Source of the DNA: Butyrivibrio sp. FCS014
GTDB lineage: Bacteria > Bacillota > Clostridia > Lachnospirales > Lachnospiraceae
DNA: 64,000 bases
Direction: 5' to 3'
Assembly: GCF_000526935.1 (NCBI RefSeq)
Contig: NZ_JAHA01000019.1
Coordinates: forward strand, 434,001-498,000
Position numbers and translations under genes: made by a program
The notes under the pieces: generated by a model
What the model was told of the DNA's origin: nothing
Databases searched by the model: none
What the model saw: the letters and a program-made list of their open reading frames with translations, nothing else
In this document: in pieces, positions 8,773 through 17,236 of the stretch
How the letters are laid out: each line of letters begins with the position of its first letter
How positions within the stretch are numbered: position 1 is the stretch's first letter

Positions 8773-9621
8773 TTATTTTTCAAAGTATGCCAAGGCAATG
8801 GCTCCGGGGCCTGAGTAGGTACCGATGGTTGCTCCGACTTCCGCATACTGAAGCCTGTCCTCAAAGCCTTCATAAAGATCTTTGGAGTCTTCAACATATT
8901 TCCTGAGCATATCATCGGAGAATCCTGAGTACGCCAGGCATACAGGTCTTTCAAAGTCTATTCCACCGGTGTTTTTCACAAATTCCTTGAGCATATTGTG
9001 GCTGTTCCTGGAACCTCTGGCCTTGCCAATGATCTTAACAACACCCTCTTCTATGGTAAGAACAGGTTTGATCATGAGCATGTTTCCCGCAAGGGCTGCG
9101 GCGGAGGATATTCTCCCTCCCAGTTTAAGATACTCAAGAGTGTCAAAAACAGCAATAACGTGAGCCTTTTTCATCTCTTCCCGGATCTGAGCCGCTATCT
9201 CTTTTGCCGAAAGGCCCTGATCACGAAGCTGAACCGCTCTCTCAACGATAATGAACTCAGATATGCAAAACTGCCTGGTGTCAATCACGAAAACCTTATC
9301 TTCGTAATCCTGTGCCGCAATGCAGGCGCTCTGATAGGAACCCGAAACCCCTGCTGATAGGGTAAAGCAGATTGCTTCATCCCCATCCTTTGTCGCTTCC
9401 TTAAAAGCCTCTCCATAGTCAAAGGGCGAAATCTGGCTGGTCTTGGGTATCTCGTCGGTCTCCACCAGCTTTCCATAGAATTCCTTACAGCTTAAAGTAA
9501 CTCCGTCAAGAAACTCCTCATCACCGAACCTCACCTTGAGGGGAAGCACTGTAATGCCCCATTTTCCGGCTCTTTCCTGAGAAATATCACTTGCGGAATC
9601 TGTTATTATCCTCACTCCCAT
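8773..9621 (-). CDS. DegV family fatty-acid-binding protein
   Basis: DegV/FakB-type protein. Known members bind a fatty acid and present it to the kinase FakA so that exogenous fatty acids enter phospholipid synthesis. The start GVRIITDSASDIS and the later SAGVSGSYQSA segment are characteristic of DegV, and the 282 residues fit the family. Two in-frame ATGs exist; the one at 9621 has GGAGG seven bases upstream, whereas the one at 9627 lies too close to it. No fakA is present in this window. Confidence 0.93.
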   Translation of the reverse strand: MGVRIITDSASDISQERAGKWGITVLPLKVRFGDEEFLDGVTLSCKEFYGKLVETDEIPKTSQISPFDYGEAFKEATKDGDEAICFTLSAGVSGSYQSACIAAQDYEDKVFVIDTRQFCISEFIIVERAVQLRDQGLSAKEIAAQIREEMKKAHVIAVFDTLEYLKLGGRISSAAALAGNMLMIKPVLTIEEGVVKIIGKARGSRNSHNMLKEFVKNTGGIDFERPVCLAYSGFSDDMLRKYVEDSKDLYEGFEDRLQYAEVGATIGTYSGPGAIALAYFEK

Positions 9622-9808
9622 TTTCATTCCTCCACAGATACTGCATTTGCAAATTTAGTTTCCACAAATGCATTAAAATATGCTGTTTGCAGTTCGTTTT
9701 GAAATTTCAGTTTCCAAAACTTAGCAAGTAGCATACCATATTTCGTGATGTATATATATGGGAGATCATCCAAAAATTATGAGAACACCCGACGAATAAT
9801 TATGGAAA

Positions 9809-10465
9809 TTAACCACGGGGAAAGTCGTCGTGAATAAGCCCCTGGTCGTCATCATCCCAGTAATCGTCGGTGTCATCGGAATGAAGGGCGTTATGGGAGT
9901 TATGAGCATCATCAGCATCATTATTAACTGCCATGGCTGTTTCCCATTCTTCTATAGCGAGTTCTTCAGAAAACTTGGGATCTGTCAGGATCTGCCTGAA
10001 TAGTCCGTGGCAGCCGTCGCTGCAGTCCCGCCAGGTGGCGTCAAAATTTCCGGTGTACCAGGGATCCGCAACGTCTCCCTCTCTGCCTGCAAATTCCAGC
10101 ATCTTGAAGACTTTTTTGTCCGGATCGACCCTAAAAAGGTTATTGAGGTTCCTGATATTGGCGCTGTCCATGCCTATTATAAAATCAAACTTCTCGTAGT
10201 CATTCCTTGAGGTCAGCCGGGCCCTCTTTTCACTTACTCCAAGCTCATTTTCAGGTGTTCCGATACCATGCTCTCTAAGTTTCGCCCTGGCCGGCGGATA
10301 CACCGGGCTCCCCACGCCGTTCCAGATCTCGTCTGTGTGAGTTGCTGACGACTCTATATGAAAAAAGTCATCAAGCCCCTGTTTGTGAACTATATCCTTC
10401 ATAATGAATTCCGCCATGGTTGAACGGCATATATTGCCGTGGCAGACGAATAGAATTCTTATCAT
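9809..10465 (-). CDS. Low-molecular-weight protein-tyrosine phosphatase with Asp-rich tail
   Basis: Cysteine-dependent phosphatase of the LMW-PTP fold. The catalytic loop is CHGNICRS with Cys8 and Arg14 at the start of the protein, and the general-acid loop DPWYTGN lies near residue 133. The catalytic domain ends around residue 165. About 50 further residues are unusual for the family, rich in Asp, His and Asn (DDTDDYWDDDD), and might bind metal or simply be disordered. GGAG lies eight bases before the ATG. The gene stands alone between DegV and the accessory cassette. Confidence 0.92.
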   Translation of the reverse strand: MIRILFVCHGNICRSTMAEFIMKDIVHKQGLDDFFHIESSATHTDEIWNGVGSPVYPPARAKLREHGIGTPENELGVSEKRARLTSRNDYEKFDFIIGMDSANIRNLNNLFRVDPDKKVFKMLEFAGREGDVADPWYTGNFDATWRDCSDGCHGLFRQILTDPKFSEELAIEEWETAMAVNNDADDAHNSHNALHSDDTDDYWDDDDQGLIHDDFPRG

Positions 10466-10590
10466 CCCTGTATTCTCCTAACTTTTGGCTCAACCATGCG
10501 GTCTAGAGCACATTGTTATTTTATAGCTATTTGGCATATCTTTGCAAAAATCGGCATATTTTTGCCTGCAAAAGTTGTAAAAAAGTTGTA

Positions 10591-10656
10591 AATTCATTGC
10601 TCCGTACAACTCAGTATTTATCAGGCATTTGCACAGATTCTTCCCATCTCTTCTTT
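10591..10656. repeat. 66-bp direct repeat, copy A (duplicated integrase 3' end)
   Basis: Identical to 12520-12585 over 66 bases; similarity continues a further ten bases or so with mismatches. Read on the minus strand it contains the last codons of a tyrosine recombinase (EEMGRICANA and stop) and about 30 bases beyond. This copy has no integrase attached. Together with copy B it frames a 1.9-kb cassette. Confidence 0.95.
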
Positions 10657-10681
10657 GGCATCGTCTAATAGTAAAAGTATG

Positions 10682-11248
10682 TTATCCTGAACATTGGCTT
10701 TTTATAATTTCAGAAAGATTCTGCAAAACAAACTCTTGCCCCATCTTGTCATATTCTATCCTGTAATACGCGGTTCCGTTCATGCTAGTTTGCAAAGAAT
10801 GTGTTATTCCAACAGCCTGTCCCTTTTCTGTAGTCAATGTTACTTTTTTATTTAGCTGATGATCCTCTTTTTCTATCAAATAGCCATTCTTCTTGAGCCA
10901 AGCAGTTATCACTTTATATGACAGCTTTTTGTATTCTTTTTCATCTATCCCAGAATTCAATTGCTCTGTAAATCTTGTTATCGTTTTTGTCTCTATAAAC
11001 TGATACTCAGAAAGTGACTCCATAGGGAATTCTTTTTTCTTAATCCCTGAAGTTTTTCCAATCACTCCGCCATTTTCCTTAAGTGCTAAAAGCACATCTT
11101 TGATAAAAAACATACATCTGATAACATTAGGATCATTCATAACATCATCATTATCTGCCGGCATATTGTTTATAGGATTTTTTCCATCTGCTATACGATC
11201 TACATAAATAAGTGCTTTATCCAATTTTTCTAAATCAAACTGTCCCAT
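10682..11248 (-). CDS. Uncharacterised cassette protein
   Basis: I do not recognise a known function. The 188 residues are soluble and mixed in charge, with no signal peptide or membrane helix. The N-terminal part (about 1-65) reads as a helical domain with ADGKNPINNMPADN followed by NVIRCMFFIKDVL; the C-terminal part has TEKGQAVGIT and an alternating hydrophobic pattern. GGAG lies nine bases before the ATG, and the gene begins four bases after the stop of the Bro-N gene, so the two are probably co-transcribed and coupled. It ends just before the integrase-tail repeat. Confidence 0.75.
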   Translation of the reverse strand: MGQFDLEKLDKALIYVDRIADGKNPINNMPADNDDVMNDPNVIRCMFFIKDVLLALKENGGVIGKTSGIKKKEFPMESLSEYQFIETKTITRFTEQLNSGIDEKEYKKLSYKVITAWLKKNGYLIEKEDHQLNKKVTLTTEKGQAVGITHSLQTSMNGTAYYRIEYDKMGQEFVLQNLSEIIKSQCSG

Positions 11249-11252
11249 TTAG

Positions 11253-12146
11253 TTATTCTCCATTTTCATTATCATTATCATTTTCATACTCGATATCTAT
11301 AATGTTCTCTATAAGCCCAACAACAGCATCATTAAGTTGCATCGCATTTTGACTTGTGATGACGGGCTTACCGGTTTCTGCCTCAATATTCTTTCTGGCA
11401 TCTCCAGCAATCTGTCCGCCTCTTTTTGCTATCGTTTTGTTTTCATCAAGTCCCTGCGGATTATGTACTTTAGTTAGCTCAGTAGTAGTTGCTTCTGCCA
11501 ACATATTTAATGCAAGCTCAAGAGTACTCATGTTATCTCTTAGGTTTTCTTTTTTGAGTCCCTTAAGATTCTTATACTGCCTTGTTGACATGCCTGACCA
11601 GGCTCTGGTAACTTCATCTGTCAAGATAGCAAACTCTTTTCCCTGCTTAACACCATGACCTTTCCACTGATCCGTTAGCTCTTTTCTTGCACGAATTGTC
11701 TGAAGTCTTTGATTAATCCAGTCTGCGTCATATCCAAGTCTTGCATATGTTTCCAAAGCGCGATCTATCGTAAGCTCAGGGTCTATCGTCTCCTCTATCC
11801 TTTCACGGCCAACCTGTGCAAGCCACATTTTAAATGGTTCAGCCTTCTTAGAAGGAATTGACTGGATAATTCTTAGAAGTTGTTCAGTATTTGCTACGTC
11901 CGTAAATCTCTTTTTCCCATCTTGAGCTGTCATTTTCAACTGGTTACAATTTGTAACCAGTTGATTTCCTTCTTCTTTTAGCCTACTTTTTAGCACTTTC
12001 CAATAATTTCTAGCCCCGTTCATATCCGATTGCTCTGTCAATGCGCCTACCACATCAACTATTGAAAAATACCACTCTTCTTCGTCCTCTACCCAAGCCG
12101 TTCTAATAGGCTGATCTTCGAATAATTGTACCTTATCTTCCATCAT
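11253..12146 (-). CDS. Bro-N domain protein (phage antirepressor/DinD-like)
   Basis: The N-terminal domain (about residues 1-100) has the Bro-N pattern: AWVEDEEEWYFSIVDVVGALT, a tryptophan-containing YWKVLKSRL helix, and a FTDVANTEQLLRIIQSIPSKKAEPFKMWLA segment. Such domains bind DNA in phage antirepressors. The C-terminal half, with RGGQIAGDARKNIE, resembles DinD-like proteins of bacterial chromosomes. The preferred start is one of two adjacent ATGs at 12146/12143, inside the end of the HTH gene with AGGGG upstream; the frame is open to 12182 but would then overlap that gene by 50 bases. Likely a regulator or anti-repressor of a mobile element. Confidence 0.8.
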   Translation of the reverse strand: MMEDKVQLFEDQPIRTAWVEDEEEWYFSIVDVVGALTEQSDMNGARNYWKVLKSRLKEEGNQLVTNCNQLKMTAQDGKKRFTDVANTEQLLRIIQSIPSKKAEPFKMWLAQVGRERIEETIDPELTIDRALETYARLGYDADWINQRLQTIRARKELTDQWKGHGVKQGKEFAILTDEVTRAWSGMSTRQYKNLKGLKKENLRDNMSTLELALNMLAEATTTELTKVHNPQGLDENKTIAKRGGQIAGDARKNIEAETGKPVITSQNAMQLNDAVVGLIENIIDIEYENDNDNENGE

Positions 12147-12363
12147 CGTTTTTCCCCTTTTCCCCATTACTATTTCCGTCACCTGAGAGCTTTTCCATTT
12201 CGATTTTATACGCCATCAATCTCAAAAGATAATCTGGCATTTTCCTATTTCCCAATTCCCAATCCTGCAGTGTACGATACGGAATTTCAAAATACGCACA
12301 AAACTCTTTTCTCGACATTCCAGTACTGTTTCTTAATTCTATCAAATAATCTCTGCTATCCAT
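12133..12363 (-). CDS. Small helix-turn-helix protein
   Basis: About 76 residues with one HTH (GMSRKEFCAYFEIPYRTLQDWE) in the middle and the typical GNRKMPDYLLRLMAYKIE continuation seen in short Firmicutes XRE-like proteins, then a hydrophilic tail. The ATG at 12363 has GGGGTGG six bases upstream; an in-frame ATG at 12381 lacks one. The gene opens the three-gene cassette and overlaps the Bro-N start. An inverted repeat over its own promoter is a candidate operator. Confidence 0.8.
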   Translation of the reverse strand: MDSRDYLIELRNSTGMSRKEFCAYFEIPYRTLQDWELGNRKMPDYLLRLMAYKIEMEKLSGDGNSNGEKGKNDDGR

Positions 12364-12392
12364 GCAAGCCACCCCGTTCATTCGATGTCTTT

Positions 12393-12440
12393 ATACTCAT
12401 TGCGTATCATCAGTATTGCATACGCGATGCGTGTTGTCAA
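12393..12440 (-). promoter_or_regulatory. Cassette promoter with inverted-repeat operator
   Basis: On the minus strand a consensus TTGACA (12440-12435), 17-base spacer and AATACT (12417-12412) form a good promoter for the HTH gene. GCGTAT and ATACGC form an inverted repeat with 12 bases between them that covers the -10 region and the probable start site, a plausible binding site for the HTH protein. Confidence 0.65.
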
Positions 12441-12441
12441 T

Positions 12442-12480
12442 AAAAAATGTCGATCAACTATACAGTCAACCGACATTTTT
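12442..12480. terminator. Bidirectional terminator between integrase remnant and cassette promoter
   Basis: ATGTCG at 12447-12452 pairs with CGACAT at 12471-12476, with A before and T after, so a U-run follows the hairpin on either strand. It would stop transcripts coming from the isomerase and integrase remnant before the cassette promoter. Confidence 0.7.
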
Positions 12481-12519
12481 ATTATTGTTGTTTACCCGAT
12501 TACCCTAACGACAAGTTGC

Positions 12520-12585
12520 AATTCATTGCTCCGTACAACTCAGTATTTATCAGGCATTTGCACAGATTCTTCCCATCTCTTCTTT
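12520..12585. repeat. 66-bp direct repeat, copy B (native integrase 3' end)
   Basis: Second copy of the 10591-10656 repeat, offset 1929 bases. Here it forms the real C-terminal codons of the integrase fragment and the sequence just downstream. Divergence begins inside the coding part, at the DDAKEE codons. Confidence 0.95.
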
Positions 12586-12765
12586 TGCATCATCGATAGA
12601 AAAATGTGTATAAGTATTAAGCGTTACACCTATGTCTGAATGTCCCATAATATATTGCAGTGTCTTCGGATTCATCCCTGACTTAGCCATGTTGCTACAA
12701 AATGTATGGCGGCAAACATGAGGCGTAATCTTACCGACGTGTGATTTCCATATCACGTTGTAAAA
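12550..12765 (-). pseudogene. Tyrosine recombinase, C-terminal fragment
   Basis: Only the last 70 or so residues of a Tn916/phage-type integrase remain: HVCRHTFC (the HxxR element), MGHSDIG and NTYTHF with the catalytic tyrosine, then a short tail ending CANA. The N-terminal and core-binding domains and the first catalytic Arg are missing. The frame runs directly into the TGA that ends the isomerase gene, so a recombination joined the two in the same phase with no spacer. It has no start or promoter of its own and is probably inactive. Confidence 0.88.
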
Positions 12766-13638
12766 TCATGAGGAAATCAATTTGTTTTTCTTAAACCACT
12801 GCGCGCTAAGAGTCAGACTTTTTATCGGATCATTGTCAATCCAGTTTTTATGAGTTTCCAATACAATTGCCTTTACTTTGGCAGCCTCCTGTACACTCTC
12901 CAAAATACTGCCAAGGGCCATATTCCCTGTTCCTAGTTCGGCCGCATCTTCCTTGAGAATAGGCGTAATGAACGGTCCTTGTTTTCTGCAGCCTCTGTCA
13001 TTTATATGCCACATTACCATTCTGTCTGACAGTTTTTTTACCAGGGCAGTAACATCTGCTCCTCCGTCTGCAAGCCAGTAGGTATCAAGTTCGAAGTTAA
13101 CATACCCGGGGTCGGTGTTCATGGCGATAAAGTCCAATGCAGTTTTTTCTTCTGAGACCTTCTGTAACTCGACATTGTGATTATGATAAAGAAGTTTTAC
13201 TCCATAGGGCAAAAGAGCTTCTCCCGCCTTATTAAGCCTCTCAGCAAGTTTTTTTACCTCAGAAGCATTCCCGTAATCAAACCTGTACATACCGGTTATA
13301 ACAACGGTATCTGTTCCAAAGCTCATGGCTTCTTTAGCAACAGCCTCAGGGTTTTCTTCAATGCTGTTCAGATAGCTGTGCAGACTTATAACCTTCAGCC
13401 CACTTTCAGCGATCAGCTCCTTCCAGTTAAGTTTCCCTCCACTTCCCGTGGGCATACCGGCAAATTTTGTAAGCAGCCTCACAATAAAAGGCGTTGGCTT
13501 GATCATGAAGTCATTTAGTTCAATGCCGTCATAGCCGGCACTCTTGATGCTCTGAAGCGTGCTGAGTGCACTCTCATAACTATTGCATCTGCTTCCGATC
13601 ATTATCTGTTGCACACCCGTCAGTACTGTGTCTTTCAT
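12766..13638 (-). CDS. Sugar phosphate isomerase/epimerase-like TIM barrel protein
   Basis: AP endonuclease family 2 fold (IolE/xylose-isomerase-like). Visible features are IKSAGYDGIELNDF at the first strands, YHNHNVELQ and NFELDTYWLADGG with likely metal ligands, MWHINDRG, and IVLETH near the end, all typical of cytosolic sugar isomerases or epimerases. GGAGG lies 12 bases upstream and the ATG overlaps the stop of the GH1 gene (TAATG). It is the last gene of the glycoside operon, so it may rearrange the released sugar. The exact substrate cannot be read from sequence. Confidence 0.85.
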   Translation of the reverse strand: MKDTVLTGVQQIMIGSRCNSYESALSTLQSIKSAGYDGIELNDFMIKPTPFIVRLLTKFAGMPTGSGGKLNWKELIAESGLKVISLHSYLNSIEENPEAVAKEAMSFGTDTVVITGMYRFDYGNASEVKKLAERLNKAGEALLPYGVKLLYHNHNVELQKVSEEKTALDFIAMNTDPGYVNFELDTYWLADGGADVTALVKKLSDRMVMWHINDRGCRKQGPFITPILKEDAAELGTGNMALGSILESVQEAAKVKAIVLETHKNWIDNDPIKSLTLSAQWFKKNKLISS

Positions 13639-14942
13639 TATTTCAAATAGCCTCCAAGATGCTTCAAACTGGGCTTTGGTGCCCTGATCTGTGTTTTCCT
13701 GTCAACTGCGCAAAGACCAAATGTCAGCGCATAACCTTTCTGCCACTCAAAATTATCGATAAGTGACCAGTGGCAGTATCCGATGACAGGAATTCCATCA
13801 TTTATACAGCTCTGAACACCCTCAATTGCCTTGTCGATAAACTCAACTCTCTGCTTATCATCTGCTGTTGCTATTCCATTTTCGGTAACCATGATCGGAA
13901 CATTTGGCATCTCCTCATGCACACGTCTTATTACATGCTCAAGGGCTTCAGGGTATACTTCGTAATCCATCTGTGTCATGGGTGTTCCCTCCGGAACAGG
14001 CACTATTCCATCAGGGCCGTAAGTTGTTCTGGTATAGTTCTGAAGTCCGAAGAAATCATCATCCTTGATATAAGGAATGTAATGGCTAAACTCCTCATTC
14101 CAGTCGCTGTCTGCGCGCTCCTTGCCACCTTCTATGTACTGGCAGTCGTGCAGGGAAAGCGTAATACCAACCTGAATATCCGGATTAACAGCCTTGATTG
14201 CTTCCTTGGCTGCCTGATGCGCCTTTATAACTATCATATCGCCATTTGCATCTGTTGCAGAAACAAATGTATGCGGTTGAGGATCTCCGAATACTTTGGC
14301 ATTCTCCATTGCTGCCAGCTTCATTTTCTCCATCGGGTCAGAGAGATTAAGTCCAACCTGAACCTGTCCCTCCATGGAGTCACCACTGCTTTTGGCTGCA
14401 TTTGCCATTTTCGCCATCATCTGCTTCTTAAATCTCTCCATGAGAGCGCCTATCTGAAGTCTCATGTTGGCCTCATTTATGGTGCAGATATACTTTATCT
14501 CGCTTCCAAGCTGCTCTGTGACGAACCTTGCATAGTTGGCAAAAAGCTCTACAACCTGCTCATTGTCCCAGCCTCCCAGTTTTATAAGCCACACAGGTGA
14601 TGTGAAATGCATGAGAGTAATAACCGGCTCAACGCCATTGTCCCTGCAGCATTTGATCATCTTCCTGTAATGCTCAATCTCTTTTTCATCAAATTTGCCC
14701 TGCTCAGGCTCAATACGTGCCCATTCAACAGAGAATCTGTAAGTGTTAAGGCCTGCATCCGCAAGCATCTTGATGTCTTCTTCGTATCTGTTATAGTGAT
14801 CCACAGCATCCAGTGAAGGCTCAACAAACTGTGAATACTCCATATTCTCCATTACCCAGTAATCTGAATTTGTATTGTTTCCTTCAACCTGATGGGCTGC
14901 AGTAGAAGCGCCCAGCATAAATCCGTTCTCGAACTTGTTCAT
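13638..14942 (-). CDS. Glycoside hydrolase family 1 (beta-glucosidase-like)
   Basis: Retaining beta-glycosidase, (beta/alpha)8 fold, without signal peptide, so it acts in the cytoplasm. The start has FMLGASTAAHQVEGN, the acid/base glutamate lies in INEAN near residue 156 and the nucleophile in VTENGIA near 353. GH1 normally has NEP at the first site; here Pro is replaced by Ala. The ATG at 14942 has GGAGG eight bases upstream; the ATG at 14957 is part of that ribosome site. The gene is coupled to the isomerase and follows GH78 by 18 bases, suggesting that the product of one enzyme is passed to the other. Confidence 0.92.
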   Translation of the reverse strand: MNKFENGFMLGASTAAHQVEGNNTNSDYWVMENMEYSQFVEPSLDAVDHYNRYEEDIKMLADAGLNTYRFSVEWARIEPEQGKFDEKEIEHYRKMIKCCRDNGVEPVITLMHFTSPVWLIKLGGWDNEQVVELFANYARFVTEQLGSEIKYICTINEANMRLQIGALMERFKKQMMAKMANAAKSSGDSMEGQVQVGLNLSDPMEKMKLAAMENAKVFGDPQPHTFVSATDANGDMIVIKAHQAAKEAIKAVNPDIQVGITLSLHDCQYIEGGKERADSDWNEEFSHYIPYIKDDDFFGLQNYTRTTYGPDGIVPVPEGTPMTQMDYEVYPEALEHVIRRVHEEMPNVPIMVTENGIATADDKQRVEFIDKAIEGVQSCINDGIPVIGYCHWSLIDNFEWQKGYALTFGLCAVDRKTQIRAPKPSLKHLGGYLK

Positions 14943-14960
14943 TTTCCTATCCTCCATAAT

Positions 14961-17222
14961 TTAAATCTCATAACTTCCGCTTGTCAGAATTCTCTTTTCC
15001 TCGCCGGGGAGCTCCAGCTCTGCTTCCATTCCTTCAGGAATTTCAAATCGGTAGGCAAAAGAATCCGTCTCCTCAATATATCTCCATTCAGAAACTATGC
15101 GGCCTTTCGGTGAATCATAGTAACCCTTTGCAAACTTAAGTCTCTCATCCGGCAGAGGCTTTATCAGAACTTTGTCAAAATCGTATCTGATTCCCAAGAC
15201 ACCGGACAAAAGCCATCCGGAAACAGCTCCATAGGAGTAGTGATTCAGTGAATCATGGACAGTGCCGTCTTCTCTGACGCCATCCCAGGTCTCCCAGATA
15301 GTGGTAGCACCTTTCTCCACCGCATAGAGCCACGAAGGATAGCTTTTTTGCAACAGCAGTCTGTATGCAGTATCCACATAGCCGTAATCTGCAAGCACGC
15401 TGCACAGGAAAGGCGTTGAAAGGAAGCCTGTATTAAGATGATAGTCATTTTTCACTACCAGCTCATTTAAGTCTTTAGCAGCTTCCACTGCCTCTTTTAC
15501 AGGTAAAAGACAAAACGCAAGAGGCCTTACGTACTCGCACTGCCTGTCAGATTTTATATGCCCGTCTTTCAGAACCAGATATCTGTATGCCTCAGTCGCC
15601 TTTTCCGAGATCTCTTTGTACTTATCCGCATCGGCGCCATTTCCAAGAAACTCTGATATTTTAGCGAGAATCCCCGATGAATATGCATAGTATGCTGTTG
15701 CCACTTCAGGCTGGCCATCCTTGAATGCAGCCATCATGGTCTTCATAACATCTGTTCCGGGCTCGCACCACTCGCCGTAGTCCATTCCGGTGTCGATGAT
15801 GTATTTTCTGTAAGGGTTCTTTCCAAAGCGGTTCTTGAGCTTGCTCTTTCCTGCTCTTCTTCCGAGGAAATCCACCCACTTCTTCATCATTTCATAGTTG
15901 TCTTTAAGTATCTGCTCATCGCCGTATATTCTGTACAGATTCCAGGGCACAAGAACCGCCGCATCGCCCCATCCGACAGAAGCCGAGAACATCTCTGCTA
16001 TCTTGCCCGGATTTGAGTTCTTGGGGCAGATATACGCCATCTTGCCATCAGGGTGCTGCCCAATCCTTACGTTTGCAAGCCATTTCTCATAAACTCCCCT
16101 GCAGTCCATAAGGTACGCACCGGTCCTCACAAAGACCGCCGCATCACCTGTCCAGCCGGCTCTCTCCCTTGTTGGGCAATCAGTGGGAATGTCACAAAAG
16201 TTTGACTTCATGGACCATACACTGTTTCTAAAGAGCTTATTTACTTCATCTACGCCACACTCAAAGCCTGCTGTTTCCTTCATGTCCGAATACACAGCAA
16301 TGCTCTTAATCTGGATGTCTGACAGTAAAATATCGCTTGTTACCTTTGCATATCTGAATCCAAACATCGAAAAATGCGGCTTAAAATCATTCCTGCCCGG
16401 CTTGCAGATATAGTTTATTTCCTGTTTTATTCCGCCTGATTTGTTCCTGTCTCCGGGCTGGAAATTACTGATCGTGAAGTTTCCGTTTTCATCCAGGGTT
16501 TCACCGTGGACGAGGCAGATCTTCTCACCGCCTTTGGCGTTTTCTACAACAAAAGACGTATAACCTGCAAGGTTCTGTCCGAAATCAAATACGCTCTCTC
16601 CGCTCGGAGTAGTGATGAGCCTTCCTTCAAACACTTCATGTTCCGTAACAAACGGCGATGTCTGGGCTATAAGATTCCCTTTGTCAAAAGACATCTCTCT
16701 TGCCTTATGCCACTCACCAAAGCCCGAACCGGCATCGCAGGTCTCTCCCAGCTCAAGGTCCGTAAGCTTAATGGGCCCGTTTTCACAGGCATCCCAGCTG
16801 CAATCCGTGACAAGTATCGGATTCTCCATGTCTTCATCGCCTATTATCGCGCACAGAAATGAAATATCCTCGCCGTAGAGGTTTCTCACGCCGTCAATTC
16901 CGTTGCATCCTCTGTACCATCCATCACCAAGCGTTATAAATATCTCGTTTTCACCGGGCTTTAGCACTTCAGTGATCTCATACTCCTGATACTGAAGCCT
17001 TTTATCATACTCATCGCATCCCGGTGTCAGACGTGCATCCGTGATTTCCCGGCCATTTATCATTATTTCATACAAGCCGTGAGCCGTAGCATATATGCAA
17101 ACTTTCCCCTCTTTATAAGAGAATGTGGTTCTTAAATATCCTGCTCCCTTTCTCTTATCAGGTTCTGTCACGGTTTCAGGAGATATCCACTTTGCTTTTT
17201 CAAAAATCTTAGCCGCTTCCAT
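14961..17222 (-). CDS. Alpha-L-rhamnosidase, family GH78
   Basis: Inverting rhamnosidase that removes terminal alpha-L-rhamnose. The N-terminal beta-domains carry TAHGLYEIMINGREITDARLTPG and GENEIFITLGDGWYRG, and the (alpha/alpha)6 domain begins with DIPTDCPTRERAGWTGDA near residue 350, the best known GH78 signature, which includes the catalytic acid. No signal peptide, so the substrate must be imported as a small glycoside. GAGG precedes the ATG. At 753 residues it is on the short side, missing some of the extra beta-domains of larger members. Confidence 0.93.
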   Translation of the reverse strand: MEAAKIFEKAKWISPETVTEPDKRKGAGYLRTTFSYKEGKVCIYATAHGLYEIMINGREITDARLTPGCDEYDKRLQYQEYEITEVLKPGENEIFITLGDGWYRGCNGIDGVRNLYGEDISFLCAIIGDEDMENPILVTDCSWDACENGPIKLTDLELGETCDAGSGFGEWHKAREMSFDKGNLIAQTSPFVTEHEVFEGRLITTPSGESVFDFGQNLAGYTSFVVENAKGGEKICLVHGETLDENGNFTISNFQPGDRNKSGGIKQEINYICKPGRNDFKPHFSMFGFRYAKVTSDILLSDIQIKSIAVYSDMKETAGFECGVDEVNKLFRNSVWSMKSNFCDIPTDCPTRERAGWTGDAAVFVRTGAYLMDCRGVYEKWLANVRIGQHPDGKMAYICPKNSNPGKIAEMFSASVGWGDAAVLVPWNLYRIYGDEQILKDNYEMMKKWVDFLGRRAGKSKLKNRFGKNPYRKYIIDTGMDYGEWCEPGTDVMKTMMAAFKDGQPEVATAYYAYSSGILAKISEFLGNGADADKYKEISEKATEAYRYLVLKDGHIKSDRQCEYVRPLAFCLLPVKEAVEAAKDLNELVVKNDYHLNTGFLSTPFLCSVLADYGYVDTAYRLLLQKSYPSWLYAVEKGATTIWETWDGVREDGTVHDSLNHYSYGAVSGWLLSGVLGIRYDFDKVLIKPLPDERLKFAKGYYDSPKGRIVSEWRYIEETDSFAYRFEIPEGMEAELELPGEEKRILTSGSYEI

Positions 17223-17236
17223 TTAACACCTCTGTT

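Noticed and set aside
13770..14600. 276-codon plus-strand frame opposite the GH1 gene
   Set aside because: It lies fully antisense to a well-supported GH1 gene, has no recognisable motif and no ribosome site.
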